Shown here in pieces: positions 20,546-30,726 of a DNA stretch of 64,000 bases (position 1 is its first letter; each line of letters begins with the position of its first letter). Below the pieces are notes generated by a model, which was not told the DNA's origin, ran no database searches, and saw nothing but the letters and a program-made list of their open reading frames with translations. The position numbers and the translations under genes are program-made. Source of the DNA: Strigops habroptila (Eukaryota > Chordata > Aves > Psittaciformes > Psittacidae); contig NW_022651112.1 of the NCBI RefSeq assembly GCF_004027225.2, positions 186,001 to 250,000 of the forward strand, given 5' to 3'.

Positions 20546-23500
20546 ATGGAGGACGGTGAGTGCCCCCCCCACACCATTGTGGGGGGGTTCCCCCACCCTT
20601 TTCCCTCCTTTAATGACGTCAAACGCAGCCGGAGCCGTCAGTAGGTTCCAGGGTTAACACGGGGAAAAGGGGTTTAATGGTGGGGGGGGCGGGTTTAAAG
20701 AGGGTGAATGGTTATGGGGGGGGTCCCCACTGGTCATGTGACACCCTGCTGTCATGTGACACACACCCCCCTCCCTTTCCTCTCCATAGTGACCCCCCCG
20801 GAGCTTCTCCCGTTCCTCCTGCAGCAGGAGTGGGGGGGGGACGGTGAGTGCGGGGGGGTCAAACGGGGGTCATGGGGTGGCCAAAGGGGGTTAATGGGGG
20901 TCATGGGGGGGTTGCGGGTGGTCAATGGGGTGTCAAGGGGGGGGGTTGGGGGGGCCAAAGGGAGTTAATGGTGGCCAAGGGGAGTCAATGGGGAGGTCAA
21001 GGGGGTGGTTGGGGGAGTTTGGGGGTGGCAAAAAGGGGCTTTGGGGGGGGGTTGGGGGGGCAATGGGGATTATGGGGGGTCAAGGGGGGGTTGAGGGGGC
21101 CAAAGGGGATTGATGGGGGTCAGGGGGTGGCAGTGGAGGGGCAAGGGGGATCATGGGGGGGGTTGAGGGGAGGTAGGGGGGATTTGGGGGGGTCAATGGG
21201 GTGTCAAGGAGGTGTTTGGGCGGGGAAAAGGGGGTTAATGGGGGTCAAGGGAGATCACGGGAGGTTCAGGATGGGTTTCGGGGGGTCAATGGGAGCCGAG
21301 GGGGGGTCAATGTGGGTTAAGGGGAGGTTTGGGGGTTCAAGGAGGGGGGTGAGGGGGTCAATGGGTCCAAGGGGAGGTTTAGGGGGTTCAAGGAGGGGGA
21401 TCAGAGGGACCGGGGGGGGGTCACTTGGTGCCCCCAGTTCCCGCAGAGCCCCCCCCGGTGCCGGCGCCATCGGTGGAGATCCTGGAGCAGCCGAAGGCGC
21501 GCGGGATGCGGTTCCGGTACAAGTGCGAGGGGCGCTCGGCCGGGAGCATCCCTGGGGAGCACAGCACGGAGAGCGCGCGCACGCACCCCACCATCCGCGT
21601 GAGACACCAGTACTGACCAGTATAACCCAGTACAGACCAGTGCAGGGCAATGGGAACCGGGAACCACCCCCCCCCCGACCCCCTTCAGTGCCCCCATCCC
21701 TGGGGAGCACAGCACAGGGAGCGCACGCATGCACCCCGCCACCAGCGTGAGACACCAGTATAGACCAGTACACACCAGTATAGACCAGTGCAGGGCAGTG
21801 GGAACTGGGAACCCCACTTCCAGAGTGACCCCCAGTGTCCCCATCCCTGGGAAGCACAGCACAGAGAGCACGCACACACACTCCACCATCCGTGTGAGAC
21901 ACCTCTACTCACCAGTATAACCCAGTATAGACCAGTGCAGACCAGTATAAGCTCGTACAGGTTAGCGTAGAGCAGTACAGGGCAATGGGAACAGGGAATC
22001 TCCTTCCAGACCCATCCCAGTGTCCCCATCCCTGGGGAGCACAGCACAGAGAGCACCCGAACACACCCCAGCATCCATGTGAGACACCACTACAGACCGG
22101 TATAGACCAGTATACACCAGTATAGACCAGTACAGACCAATACACACCAGTATAGACCAGTACAGACCAGTACAGGGCAATGGGAACCGGGAACCCCGTC
22201 CAGCCCCTCCCTGGTGTCCCCATCTCCAGGGTTCACAGCACCAAGCACCCTTCTCCTGTCCATGTGGGACCCCAGTCCAAACCAGTATAAACCAGTATGA
22301 CCTGTTACCCGCTTTGGACCCCCCCAGCCCTCCCCACTCCCGTGCCCCCATCCCCAAGGATCACAGCACCAATCCCCCCTCTCCCATGCCTTTAGCTCTC
22401 CCAGTCCAAACCAGTATAAACCAGTCCAAACCAGCGCGTTGTCCCCCCGCAGGTGAACAACTACCGGGGCCCGAGCCGGGTGCGGGTGTCGCTGGTGACA
22501 AAGGACCCCCCCCACCGCCCGCACCCCCACGAGCTGGTGGGCAAAGACTGTCACGACGGTTACTATGAGGCCGAGCTGCCCCCCGAGCGCAGCGTGCACA
22601 GGTGGGGCTGCCCCCCAAGTGTGGGGCTGGGACCCGCATCTATGAGGTGACCCCCAATTGTGTGGGGCAGGACCCCGAGGTGTGGGGCTGGGACCCCCAT
22701 CTATGAGGTGACCCCCAATTGTGTGGGGCAGGACCCCCAGGTGTGGGGCTGGGACCCCCATCTGTGGAGTGGGACCTCCAAATGTGGGGTGGGATCCCCA
22801 GGTGTGGGGCTGGGACCCCCATCTATGGGGTGATCCGCTCAGTTTCCAGAATCTGGGAATTCAGTGTGTGAAGAAGCGGGAGCTGGAGGCGGCCGTGGCC
22901 GAGCGGATCCGCACCAACAACAACCCCTTCAATGGTACTGGGAGCACTGGGAGGGGGACTGGGGGGACTGGGAGGCAATGGCAGGGTTATTGGTTCGTAC
23001 AGGCTTATACTGGTTTATACTGGTGGGCACTGGGGAGCTGCTGGGAGGCTCTTGGGGATGCTGGGGGGTGATTCTGTGGGTCCCAGTGTCTGGGGGCTCC
23101 ATACTGGCCCCCACTGGTCCATACTGGCCCATACTAGTCCGTACTGGCCCATTCCGGTCTGAACTGGTGCATACCAGTCCATAGTGGTTCATAGCGGTTG
23201 GTACCGGTTTGTACTGGCCCATATCGGTCCATTCCGGTCTGTACTGGTCCATTCCAATCCGCACTGGTCCATACCGGTCCATTCTGGTCTGTACTGGTCC
23301 ATACTGGTCCACACCAGACCATACTGGTCCATACCAATCTCTATCAGTCCGTACCGATCTGTTCCAGTCCATACTGGTCCAAACTGGTCCATAGCAGTCT
23401 ATTTTGGTCCCTACTGGTCCGTACCGGTCTGTAACAGTGTGTACTGGTGATTGCAGTCCATACTGGTCTATTCCAGTCCATACTGGTCTGTACTGGTGTA

Positions 23501-26500
23501 TTCTGTACTGGCCCGTACTGGTCTATACTGGTCTGTATGGGTCCATACTGATCCATAGCAGCCCATACAGATCCATACTGGTTGGTACTGGTCTATACCG
23601 GTCCATACCGGTCCGTACCGGTTGACACTGGTCCACCCTGGTTCCCAGTGCCGGCGGAGCAGCGGGGGGGCGAGTACGACCTGAGCTCGGTGCGACTCTG
23701 CTTCCAGGTGTGGGTGCGGGGCGTGGGGGGGGGGGTGGCTCCCGCTGCCCCCGGTCCTGTCCCAGCCCGTCTATGACAACCGTGAGTGACCCCAAACCCC
23801 CCCCAGGACCCCAACCCCCTCCCCCGTGACCCCAAACCCCCCCCCGGGACCCCAAAACACCCCTTGGGGACGCCATATAACCCTGTGTGACCCCAAATGA
23901 CCCCAGATGACCCCACTTGACCCTTCTGTCACTGCATATGACCCTGTGTAACCTTAAGGCATTTCCTGTATGGCCCCACCTGACCCCATGTGACCCTACA
24001 TGACCCCATCTGGCCCCGTGTGACCCCACATGACCCTGTATGCCCCATCATGCCCTCATGTGACCCCCCTTGTCCCCACGTGACCCCGTGTGACCCCACG
24101 TGATCCTGCGTGACCTCACGTGACCCGAGTGTTACCTTACGTGACCCTCTGTGACCCTGCATCACCCCACATGACCCTGTGTGACCCCACATGACCCCGT
24201 GTGCCAACATATGACCTCCCTATGACCCCACTTAACCCCACGTTACCCTGTGTGACCTCACTTGACCCTGTGTGACCCCACATGACCCCCGTTTCCCTCC
24301 ACATGACCCGTGCCCCCCCCAGGCGCCCCCAGCGCGGCCGAGCTGCGGATCTGCCGCGTGAACCGGAACTGCGGGAGCTGCCGCGGGGGGGACGAGATCT
24401 TCCTCCTGTGCGACAAAGTGCAGAAAGGTCAGAACCCAAAACCAGCCCAAAATCACCCCAAAACACCCCCGAAATAGCCCCAAACCACCACGAAACACCC
24501 CAAACCGGCCTGAAACAGCCCAAAAACACCCTGGAACAGCCCAAAACCGCCACAAAACACCCCAAAACCACCCCAAAACAGCCTGAAACAGCCCGAAATA
24601 GCTCAAAACCACTACGAAACACCCCAAAACAGCCTGAAACGGCCCAAAACCACCCCAAAACAGCCCAAACCACCCTGATACGCACTGAAACCTGCCAGAA
24701 CACCCCCAAAACACCCTGTAACACCCCAAAACACCCCGAAACACCCCCAAAGTCACCCTGAAACACCCCAAAACCCCCTTGAAACACTCCCAAAGTCACC
24801 CTGAAACACCCCAAAACCCCCCTGAAACACTCCCAAAGTCACCCTGAAACACCCCAAAACACCTCAAAACACCCTGAAACACCCCGAAACACCCCCAAAA
24901 CCAGCCTGAAACACCCCGAAACCCCCCAAAACCACCCCCAAAACACCCAAAAACCACCTCAAGACACCCCAGGAACACCTAAAACCACACTGAAACCCCC
25001 TGAAAACACCCCGAAAACGCCCCAAAAACACCTTGAAACACCCCCTTGTCCCCCCGCATGCCTGCGTCCTCACACAGCCTATGGGTGCCCCCCACCCATG
25101 GGTGCCCCCGTTAACCCCGCAGAGGACATCGAGGTGCGGTTCTGGGCCGAGGGCTGGGAGGCGCGCGGCTCCTTCGCGCAGGCCGATGTCCACCGCCAGG
25201 TCGCCATCGTGTTCCGGACGCCGGCATTCCTGGATCCCGGCCTCCGGCAGCCGCGGAGCGTCCACATGGAGCTGCAGCGCCCGTCCGACCGGCAGCGCAG
25301 CGCCGCCATGGAGTTCCGCTACCTGCCCCACCACGGTGCGGCGCGGGACGGGGCACGGGCATGGAGACGGGATGGGGGGATACGGGATATGGGATAGGGG
25401 GATATGGGATATGGGGATGTGGGGATATGGGATATGGGGACATGGGGATATGGGGACATGGGGATATGGGATATGGGGATATGGGGATATGGGGATATGG
25501 GGATAGGGGATATGGGGATATGGGACATGGGGACATGGGGACATGGGGATATGGGATATGGGGATATGGGACATGGGACATGGGGATATGGGGACATGGG
25601 GATATGGGATATGGGGACATGGGGATAGGGGGACATGGGACATGGGGATATGGGGACATGGGGATGTGGGGACATGGGGATATGGGATATGGGGATATGG
25701 GGACATGGGGATATGGGATATGGGGACATGGGGACATGGGGATATGGGGACATAGGGATATGGGATATGGGGATATGGGGACATGGGGATATGGGATATG
25801 GGGACATAGGGATATGGGATATGGGGATATGGGGACATGGGGATATGGGGACATAGGGATATGGGATATGGGGATATGGGGACATGGGGATATGGGATAT
25901 GGGGACATAGGGATATGGGATATGGGGATATGGGGACATGGGGATATGGGATATGGGGACATGGGGATATGGGGATATGGGATATGGGGATATGGGGACA
26001 TGAGGATATGGGATATGGGGATATGAGATATGGGATATGGGGATATGGGATATAGCACATGGGGATATGAGGCATGGGGATAGGGGGATATGGGGATATG
26101 GGGTATGGAGACATGGGATATGGGGATATGGGATATGGGGATATGGGGGATGGGACATGGGGATGCGGGATATGGGGATATGGGATATGGGGATTTGGGG
26201 TATGGGACACAGGAGTATGGGATGTGGGGATATGGGATATGGGACATGGGGATGCGGGATATGGGGATATGGGATATGGGATATGGGATATGGGGATACA
26301 GGGATATATGATGTGGGGACATGGACATGGGGATATGGGGATTTGGGGAATGGGGACATGGGGATATGGGACATGGGGATGCGGGATATGGGGATATGAG
26401 GATATATGACGTGGGGATATGGGTATATGGGGACATGGGGATAGGGGATATGGGGATAGGGGATATGGGGATAGGGGATATGGGACACAGGGATATGGGA

Positions 26501-29366
26501 TAGGGGGATAGGGGGTATGAAACATGGGAATATGGGATATGGGAATAGGGCATATGGCGATATATGACGTGGGGACATGGGGACATGGGACATGAGAACG
26601 GGGATATGGGGACATGAGCATATGGGATATAGGGATATGGGATATGGGGATGTGGGGTATGGGATATGGGGATATGGAGACATGGGATATGGGACATGGG
26701 GTTGTGGGATATGGGGATATAGGAGATGGAGACATGGGGATATGGGGATTGGGGATATGGGATATGGGACATGGGGATATGGGATATGAGGGTATGGGAC
26801 ATCAGGATGTGGGATATGGGGATATGAGATATGGGGACATGGGACATGGGGCATGGGGATGTGGGATATGGGGATATGGGACGTGGGGATATGGGATATG
26901 GGGTTACAGGACACAGCGATATGGGGATATGGGATATGGGGACACGGGGATATGGCATATGGGAATAGGGGATGTGGGGATATATGACGTGGGGATATGG
27001 GATGTGGGACATGGGGACATGGGACATGAGAACGGGGATATGGGGACACAGCCCCTCTGGCTAATTGCACCCTGGGGGGCTCCTGGGGCCCTTGAGATCA
27101 TTCCTGGGTCCTATTGGGTGCTCCTGGGTCCCCTTCGAATCATTCCTGGGTCCCTTGGGGTCCCCTTTGTCCCCCTGGCATCTTTGGGGACCACTTTGGG
27201 GCCCTATTGTGACACTTAGGTGATGCCCTGGTCCTTGTTGTCACCCTGGGGTGCTCCTGGGCTCTCTGGCACCCACTTTGGGTCCCTGTTGTGACCCTTG
27301 GTGATGCTTTGGTCCCTGTTGTCACCCTGGGGTGCTCCTGGGTCCCCTTTGGGGGTGTTCTGGGGGGGTCACTGGTGTGACTGGGTGTCACTGGGAGGTG
27401 ACTGGGGGGTCACTGGGTGTTACTGGGACGTGACTGGACGCAGCTGGAGATGACTGGTTGGAAACTGGGGGTGACTGGGAACTGGCTGGCGGTCGCTGGG
27501 AGCTAACTGGGCGTTACTGGGAGCTAACTGGGTGTCACTGGTCTGTAACTGGTGTCACTGGTGCAGGGGACCTGCAGTGCATCGAGGAGAAGCGCAAACG
27601 CACCCGCGAGACCTTCCGCTCCTTCGTGCAGCGCAGCCCAATGCCTGGTGGGGGGACACGGGGGGGGGCAATGGGGGTCCCAGGAGGATATTTGGGGTCC
27701 TTGGGAGGGTTATTGGGGTCCCAGGGGGGGTATTTGGGGTCTGGGGGGGTTATTTGAGTCACTGGGAGGGGGTTATTGGGGTCCCTGGGGGGGTATTTGG
27801 GGTCCTGGGGGGGCTATTGGGGTCCCTGGGAGGGGGTTATTGGGGTCCCAGGGGGGGTATTTGGGGTCTGGGGGGGTTATTGGGGTCCCTGGGAGGGGAT
27901 TATTGAGGTCCCTGGGGGGGTATTTGGGGTCCTTGGGAGGGTTATTGGGGTCCCAGGGGGGGTATTTGGGGTCTGGGGGGGTTATTGGAGTCGCTGGGAG
28001 GGGGGGTATTGGGGTCCCTGGGGGGGTATTTGGGGTCCTGGGGGGGCTATTGGGGTCCCTGGGAGGGGGTTATTGGGGTCCCTGGGGGGGTATTTGGGGT
28101 CCTTGGGAGGGTTATTGGGGTCCTGGGGGGGTATTTGGGGTCTGGGGGGGTTATCGGAGTCCCTCGGGGGGGGTATTGGGGTCCCGGGGGGCCTATTGGG
28201 GTCCCGGGGGGGCTATTGGGGTCCCTGGGAAGGGGTTATTGGGGTCCCTGGGGGGGTATTTGGGGTCTCGGGGGGGCTATTGGGGTCCCAGGGGGGTTAA
28301 TGGAGTCCCCAGGGGGATATTTGGGGTTCTGAGGGGATTATTGGCATCCCAGGGGGGGTCCCTGACGCTCTCCCCCCATCCCCCCCCCCAGGTCTGGCCC
28401 CCCCCGAGCCCCGCCCCCCCCGGCGCATCGCAGTACCCTCACGGCCCCCCCCCGGCCTCGCAGCACCCCCCCGCCATGGGTGAGCTACGGGGGCACTGGA
28501 GGGCACTGGGAGGGGTCTGGGGGCTACTGGGAGTGAGTGGGGGGCTACTGGGGGTGACTGGGGGGGCTACTGGCGGTGACTGGGGGGGCTATTGGGAGTG
28601 ACTGGGGGGGCTACTGGGGGTGACTGGAGGGGCTACTGGGGGTGACTGGGGGTGCTACTGGGGGCGCTACTGGGGGTGACTGGGGGGCCTATTGGGAGTG
28701 ACTGGGGGGGCTACTGGGGGTGACCGGGGGCTACTGGGGCTGACTGGGAGTGCTGTGGCTGCTCCGGCCCGTGACTCCTCCTCTCCGCAGCGCCCCCCCC
28801 GTGTTTTGGGGCCCCGGGGGGGGTATTGGGGGGCGCCCCCCCCCCCGCAGCCGAGCCCTTGGCTGAGGCGCTGCTGCAGCTGCAGGTGGCTGAGGAGGGG
28901 CCCCCCCCGGACGTGGGAGGGGGCAGCAGCGGGGGGGGGGTGTCCCCACCCCCCTCATTGGACCTGGGGGTGCTCCTGGGGGACCCCCAGTTCCCCCCAC
29001 TGGAGACCATCAACGCCGCTGAGGTGCAGCGGCTGCTGGGGCCCCCCGAACCTCCCCCCCCGCTCTTCGGGGACCCCCCCTTGCCTCTGGGGGGGGCTGA
29101 TGGAGGGGGGGCCCCCCCCATGCTGATGTCGTACCCCGAAGCCATTGCTCGCCTCGTGCAGGGGGGGGACGGGCCTGGGGGGGGGGGCCCAGTTTGGTGT
29201 TGGGGGTTCCCAGTTAGGGGGTGGGGGGGTTGAATTGGGGGGGGGAGCTGACGTAGGGGGGGCCCCCCCCGATTTGGGGGTTGGGGGGGGGGACCCCGAG
29301 GACTCGCTGCCCTCCCTGGGGGACCTGGACTTCAGTGCCTTCCTCAGCCAGTTCCCCTCCTCCTAA
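20546..29366 (+). CDS. RELA: NF-kB p65 subunit RelA, 11 exons, about 552 aa
   Basis: This is a Rel-homology transcription factor, held in the cytoplasm by IkB and nuclear on activation. Exons: 20546-20555, 20790-20843, 21438-21598, 22453-22601, 22843-22934, 23649-23781, 24323-24427, 25123-25335, 27567-27647, 28392-28479, 28791-29366. Landmarks: DNA-contact loop [108 protein letters not shown], nuclear signal EEKRKR, then transactivation motifs [22 protein letters not shown] and [14 protein letters not shown] before TAA. The frame is one base out at three points: an 11-G run at 23725-23735, inside 28791-28846 (which holds an 11-C run), and an 11-G run at 29177-29187. If each carries one base too many, every phase fits and the length is 552 aa (human 551). 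The PKA-type site reads QRPSD, not RRPSD. Confidence 0.93.
20850..21420. repeat. GGGGGTCAATGGGG repeat in RELA intron 2
   Basis: G-rich 20-40 bp units (GGGGTCAAGGGGGTTGGGGG with CAAAGGGGGTTAATGG) fill the intron, beginning at the exon 2 donor. Confidence 0.75.
21599..22430 (+). repeat. Tandem copies of the 3' end of RELA exon 3 with its splice donor
   Basis: The last ~52 nt of exon 3 (from CATCCCTGGGGAGCACAGCA to the donor GTGAGACACC) plus ~90 nt of intron, of CAGTATAGACCAGTACAG type, is repeated. Copies start near 21698, 21841, 22028, 22214 and 22348. The first three keep GTGAGACACC exactly, near 21746, 21893 and 22079. The fourth has GTGGGACCCC and the fifth has lost the donor. Divergence rises with distance from the real exon. 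Unit length is about 145-185 bp. Confidence 0.92.
22602..22835. repeat. GTGTGGGGCTGGGACCCCCA repeat in RELA intron 4
   Basis: Four to five copies of a 40-60 bp unit (TGTGGGGCTGGGACCCCCAT and CTATGAGGTGACCCCCAATT) start at the exon 4 donor. The GTGGGGCTG that begins the intron is itself the repeated element. Confidence 0.75.
22935..23645. repeat. GTCCATACTGGTCC array in RELA intron 5
   Basis: About 45 copies of a ~12-15 bp unit (TACTGGTCCATACCGGTCCA) reach the acceptor of exon 6. Confidence 0.85.
23790..24310. repeat. TGACCCCACATGACCCTGTG array in RELA intron 6
   Basis: Units of 10-20 bp with ATGACCCCATGTGACC occur, ending 12 bp before the exon 7 acceptor. Confidence 0.8.
24430..25055. repeat. 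CCCCAAAACACCCTGAAACA array in RELA intron 7
   Basis: Units of about 10-20 bp (AAACACCCCAAAACCACCCC) are present, with one ~50-bp block recurring three times near 24730-24850. Confidence 0.8.
25370..27045. repeat. GGGGATATGGGGACATGG satellite, 1.7 kb, in RELA intron 8
   Basis: A 9-18 bp purine-rich unit alternates GGGATATGG and GGGGACATGG almost without interruption. The right half (from about 26040) is more diverged (GGGATGCGGGATATGG, ATGACGTGGGGATATGG). The G-rich strand is the RELA sense strand, with G-runs every 6-9 nt that could form quadruplexes. Antisense frames stay open for several hundred codons as Pro/His/Ile/Ser-rich repeats; these are not genes. Confidence 0.95.
27050..27560. repeat. 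Rest of RELA intron 8: CTGGGTCCC and ACTGGG repeats
   Basis: GGTCCTATTGGGTGCTCCTG-type units change to GTCACTGGGAGGTGACTGG units that run to the acceptor of the exon at 27567. Confidence 0.6.
27650..28375. repeat. GGTATTTGGGGTCCTGGGGG array in RELA intron 9
   Basis: About 18 copies of a ~38-bp unit made of GGGGGTATTTGGGGTC and GGTTATTGGGGTCCCTGGG fill the intron. It keeps frame over long stretches, giving spurious Gly-rich open frames on the plus strand. Confidence 0.85.
28485..28765. repeat. GGGGGTGACTGGGGGGCTACT array in RELA intron 10
   Basis: About ten copies of a 25-bp unit start at the exon 10 donor. The closely related unit CTACTGGGAGTCACTGGGAG fills the RELA 3' flank at 29370-30230. 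Confidence 0.8.
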
Positions 29367-30235
29367 GTGGGAGGCACTGGGAGGGTTCTATGGGGGGACT
29401 GGGGGACTACTGGGAGGGTTTAGGGGGGGAACTGGAGGCCTATGGGGAAGCACTGGGAGGCTTTTAGGGGGCGCTGGGGGGGCTGAGGGGTGCTAGAGGT
29501 TACTGGAGGGCTACTGGGAGTCACTGGGAGGCTACTGGGAGACCTCTAGGGGCAACTGGGAGGCTTTTAGGGAGCACTGGGGGGGCCGAGGTGTGCTAGA
29601 GGTTACTGGAGGGCTACTGGGAGACTTCTAGGGGCAACTGGGGGGTTTTTAGGGGGCACTGGCAGTGACTGGGGGCTACTGGGTGACACTGGGAGACTGC
29701 TGGGCTGTTGGGGGGCTATCGGGAAAATTCGGGGGGGGTCACTGGGAGGCTTGTAGGGGGTCACTGGGGGCTACTGGGAGTCACTGGGAGGCTACTGGGA
29801 GACCTCTAGGGGCAAATGGGAGGCTTTTAGGGAGCACTGGGGGGACCGAGGGGTGCTAGAGGTTACTGGAGGGCTACTGGGAGGCTACTGGGAGACTTCT
29901 AGGGGCAACGGGGGGGGGTTTAGGGGGCACTGGCAGTGACTGGGGGCTACTGGGTGACACTGGGAGACTGCTGGGCTGTTGGGGGGCTATCGGGAAAGTT
30001 GGGGGGGGTCACTGGGAGGCTTGTAGGGGGTCACTGGGGGCTACTGGGAGAGGTCTGGGTGGCACGGAGCAGTCCCAGGGAGTTACTGGGTGGAACTGGG
30101 AGTCACTGGGAAGCAACCAAGTGCCTACTGGGGGGGGGGGGTGTCTGGGAGACTACTGGGGACAACTGGGAGCTACTGGGGACCACGGGACTGCAACTGG
30201 GAGATACTGAGAGTCCTCAGGGCCCCCCCCATCAC
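29367..30235. repeat. RELA 3' UTR repeat, CTACTGGGAGTCACTGGGAG
   Basis: Starting about 15 bp after the stop codon there are 20-30 bp units of ACTGGGAGGCTACTGGGAG type. A larger block of ~270 bp containing GACACTGGGAGACTGCTGGG appears twice (near 29665 and 29935), so recent segmental duplication occurred within the UTR. Confidence 0.8.
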
Positions 30236-30257
30236 CAGCATTAACCCCATCCCCCCG

Positions 30258-30263
30258 AATAAA
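30258..30263 (+). terminator. RELA polyadenylation signal AATAAA
   Basis: AATAAA lies 892 bp after the RELA stop. A second AATAAA at 30329-30334 may give a slightly longer transcript. Confidence 0.65.
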
Positions 30264-30359
30264 GTGCCTTATGGGGGGGGGGGAGGATTAACACCCCCCG
30301 TTTTAACCCCCCCCCCCCGAATCACCCCAATAAATGGTCTGAGGCCGGATCGAGCTTTG

Positions 30360-30726
30360 ATTGACAGCGGGGGCGTGGCCTAAAGCGGGGGGCGTGGCCT
30401 AAAGCGGGTATATTGCTGCGTAGGGGCGTGGTCTAAGGCGGGGGCGTGGCCGCCGCCTGGGGCGTATCGTGCCGCTGGGGGGCGTGGCCTGCAGGGAAGG
30501 GGCGTGGCTTGCATTGGTGCCGTTGCGGCCCGTGCGCAAAGCGCCGGGCGCGGGGGGCGGAGCTACTAAAGGAAGAGGCGTGGCTTGTTCCCCGGAAGGG
30601 GCGGGGCTTGTCGGCGGCTGGGCCGCGGCACCGGAGCGGAGCAGGGAGAGGGCGGGAGCGGCCCAGCGGGGGCCGGGGCCGGGGCCCGCAGCGGGACCCA
30701 GCGGCGCCGGGGCCGGGGCCGGGGCG
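30360..30726 (+). promoter_or_regulatory. DRAP1 promoter: GC-rich with repeated GGGGCGTGG boxes
   Basis: At least six GGGGCGTGG/GGGGCGGGG boxes (30369, 30388, 30425, 30441, 30480, 30599 and others) lead into a GGGGCCGGGGCCGGGG stretch that ends at the DRAP1 start codon. No TATA box is present. Confidence 0.5.

Noticed and set aside
24864-27070. Very long antisense open frames (over 580 codons) rich in Pro, His, Ile and Ser
   Set aside because: They are read-through of the GGGGATATGGGGACATGG satellite in RELA intron 8. All three antisense frames are open together, which no real gene shows.
27458-28601. Gly-rich, collagen-like long plus frame
   Set aside because: Mostly the 38-bp G-rich array of RELA intron 9; only 27567-27647 and 28392-28479 are true exons, in a different context.
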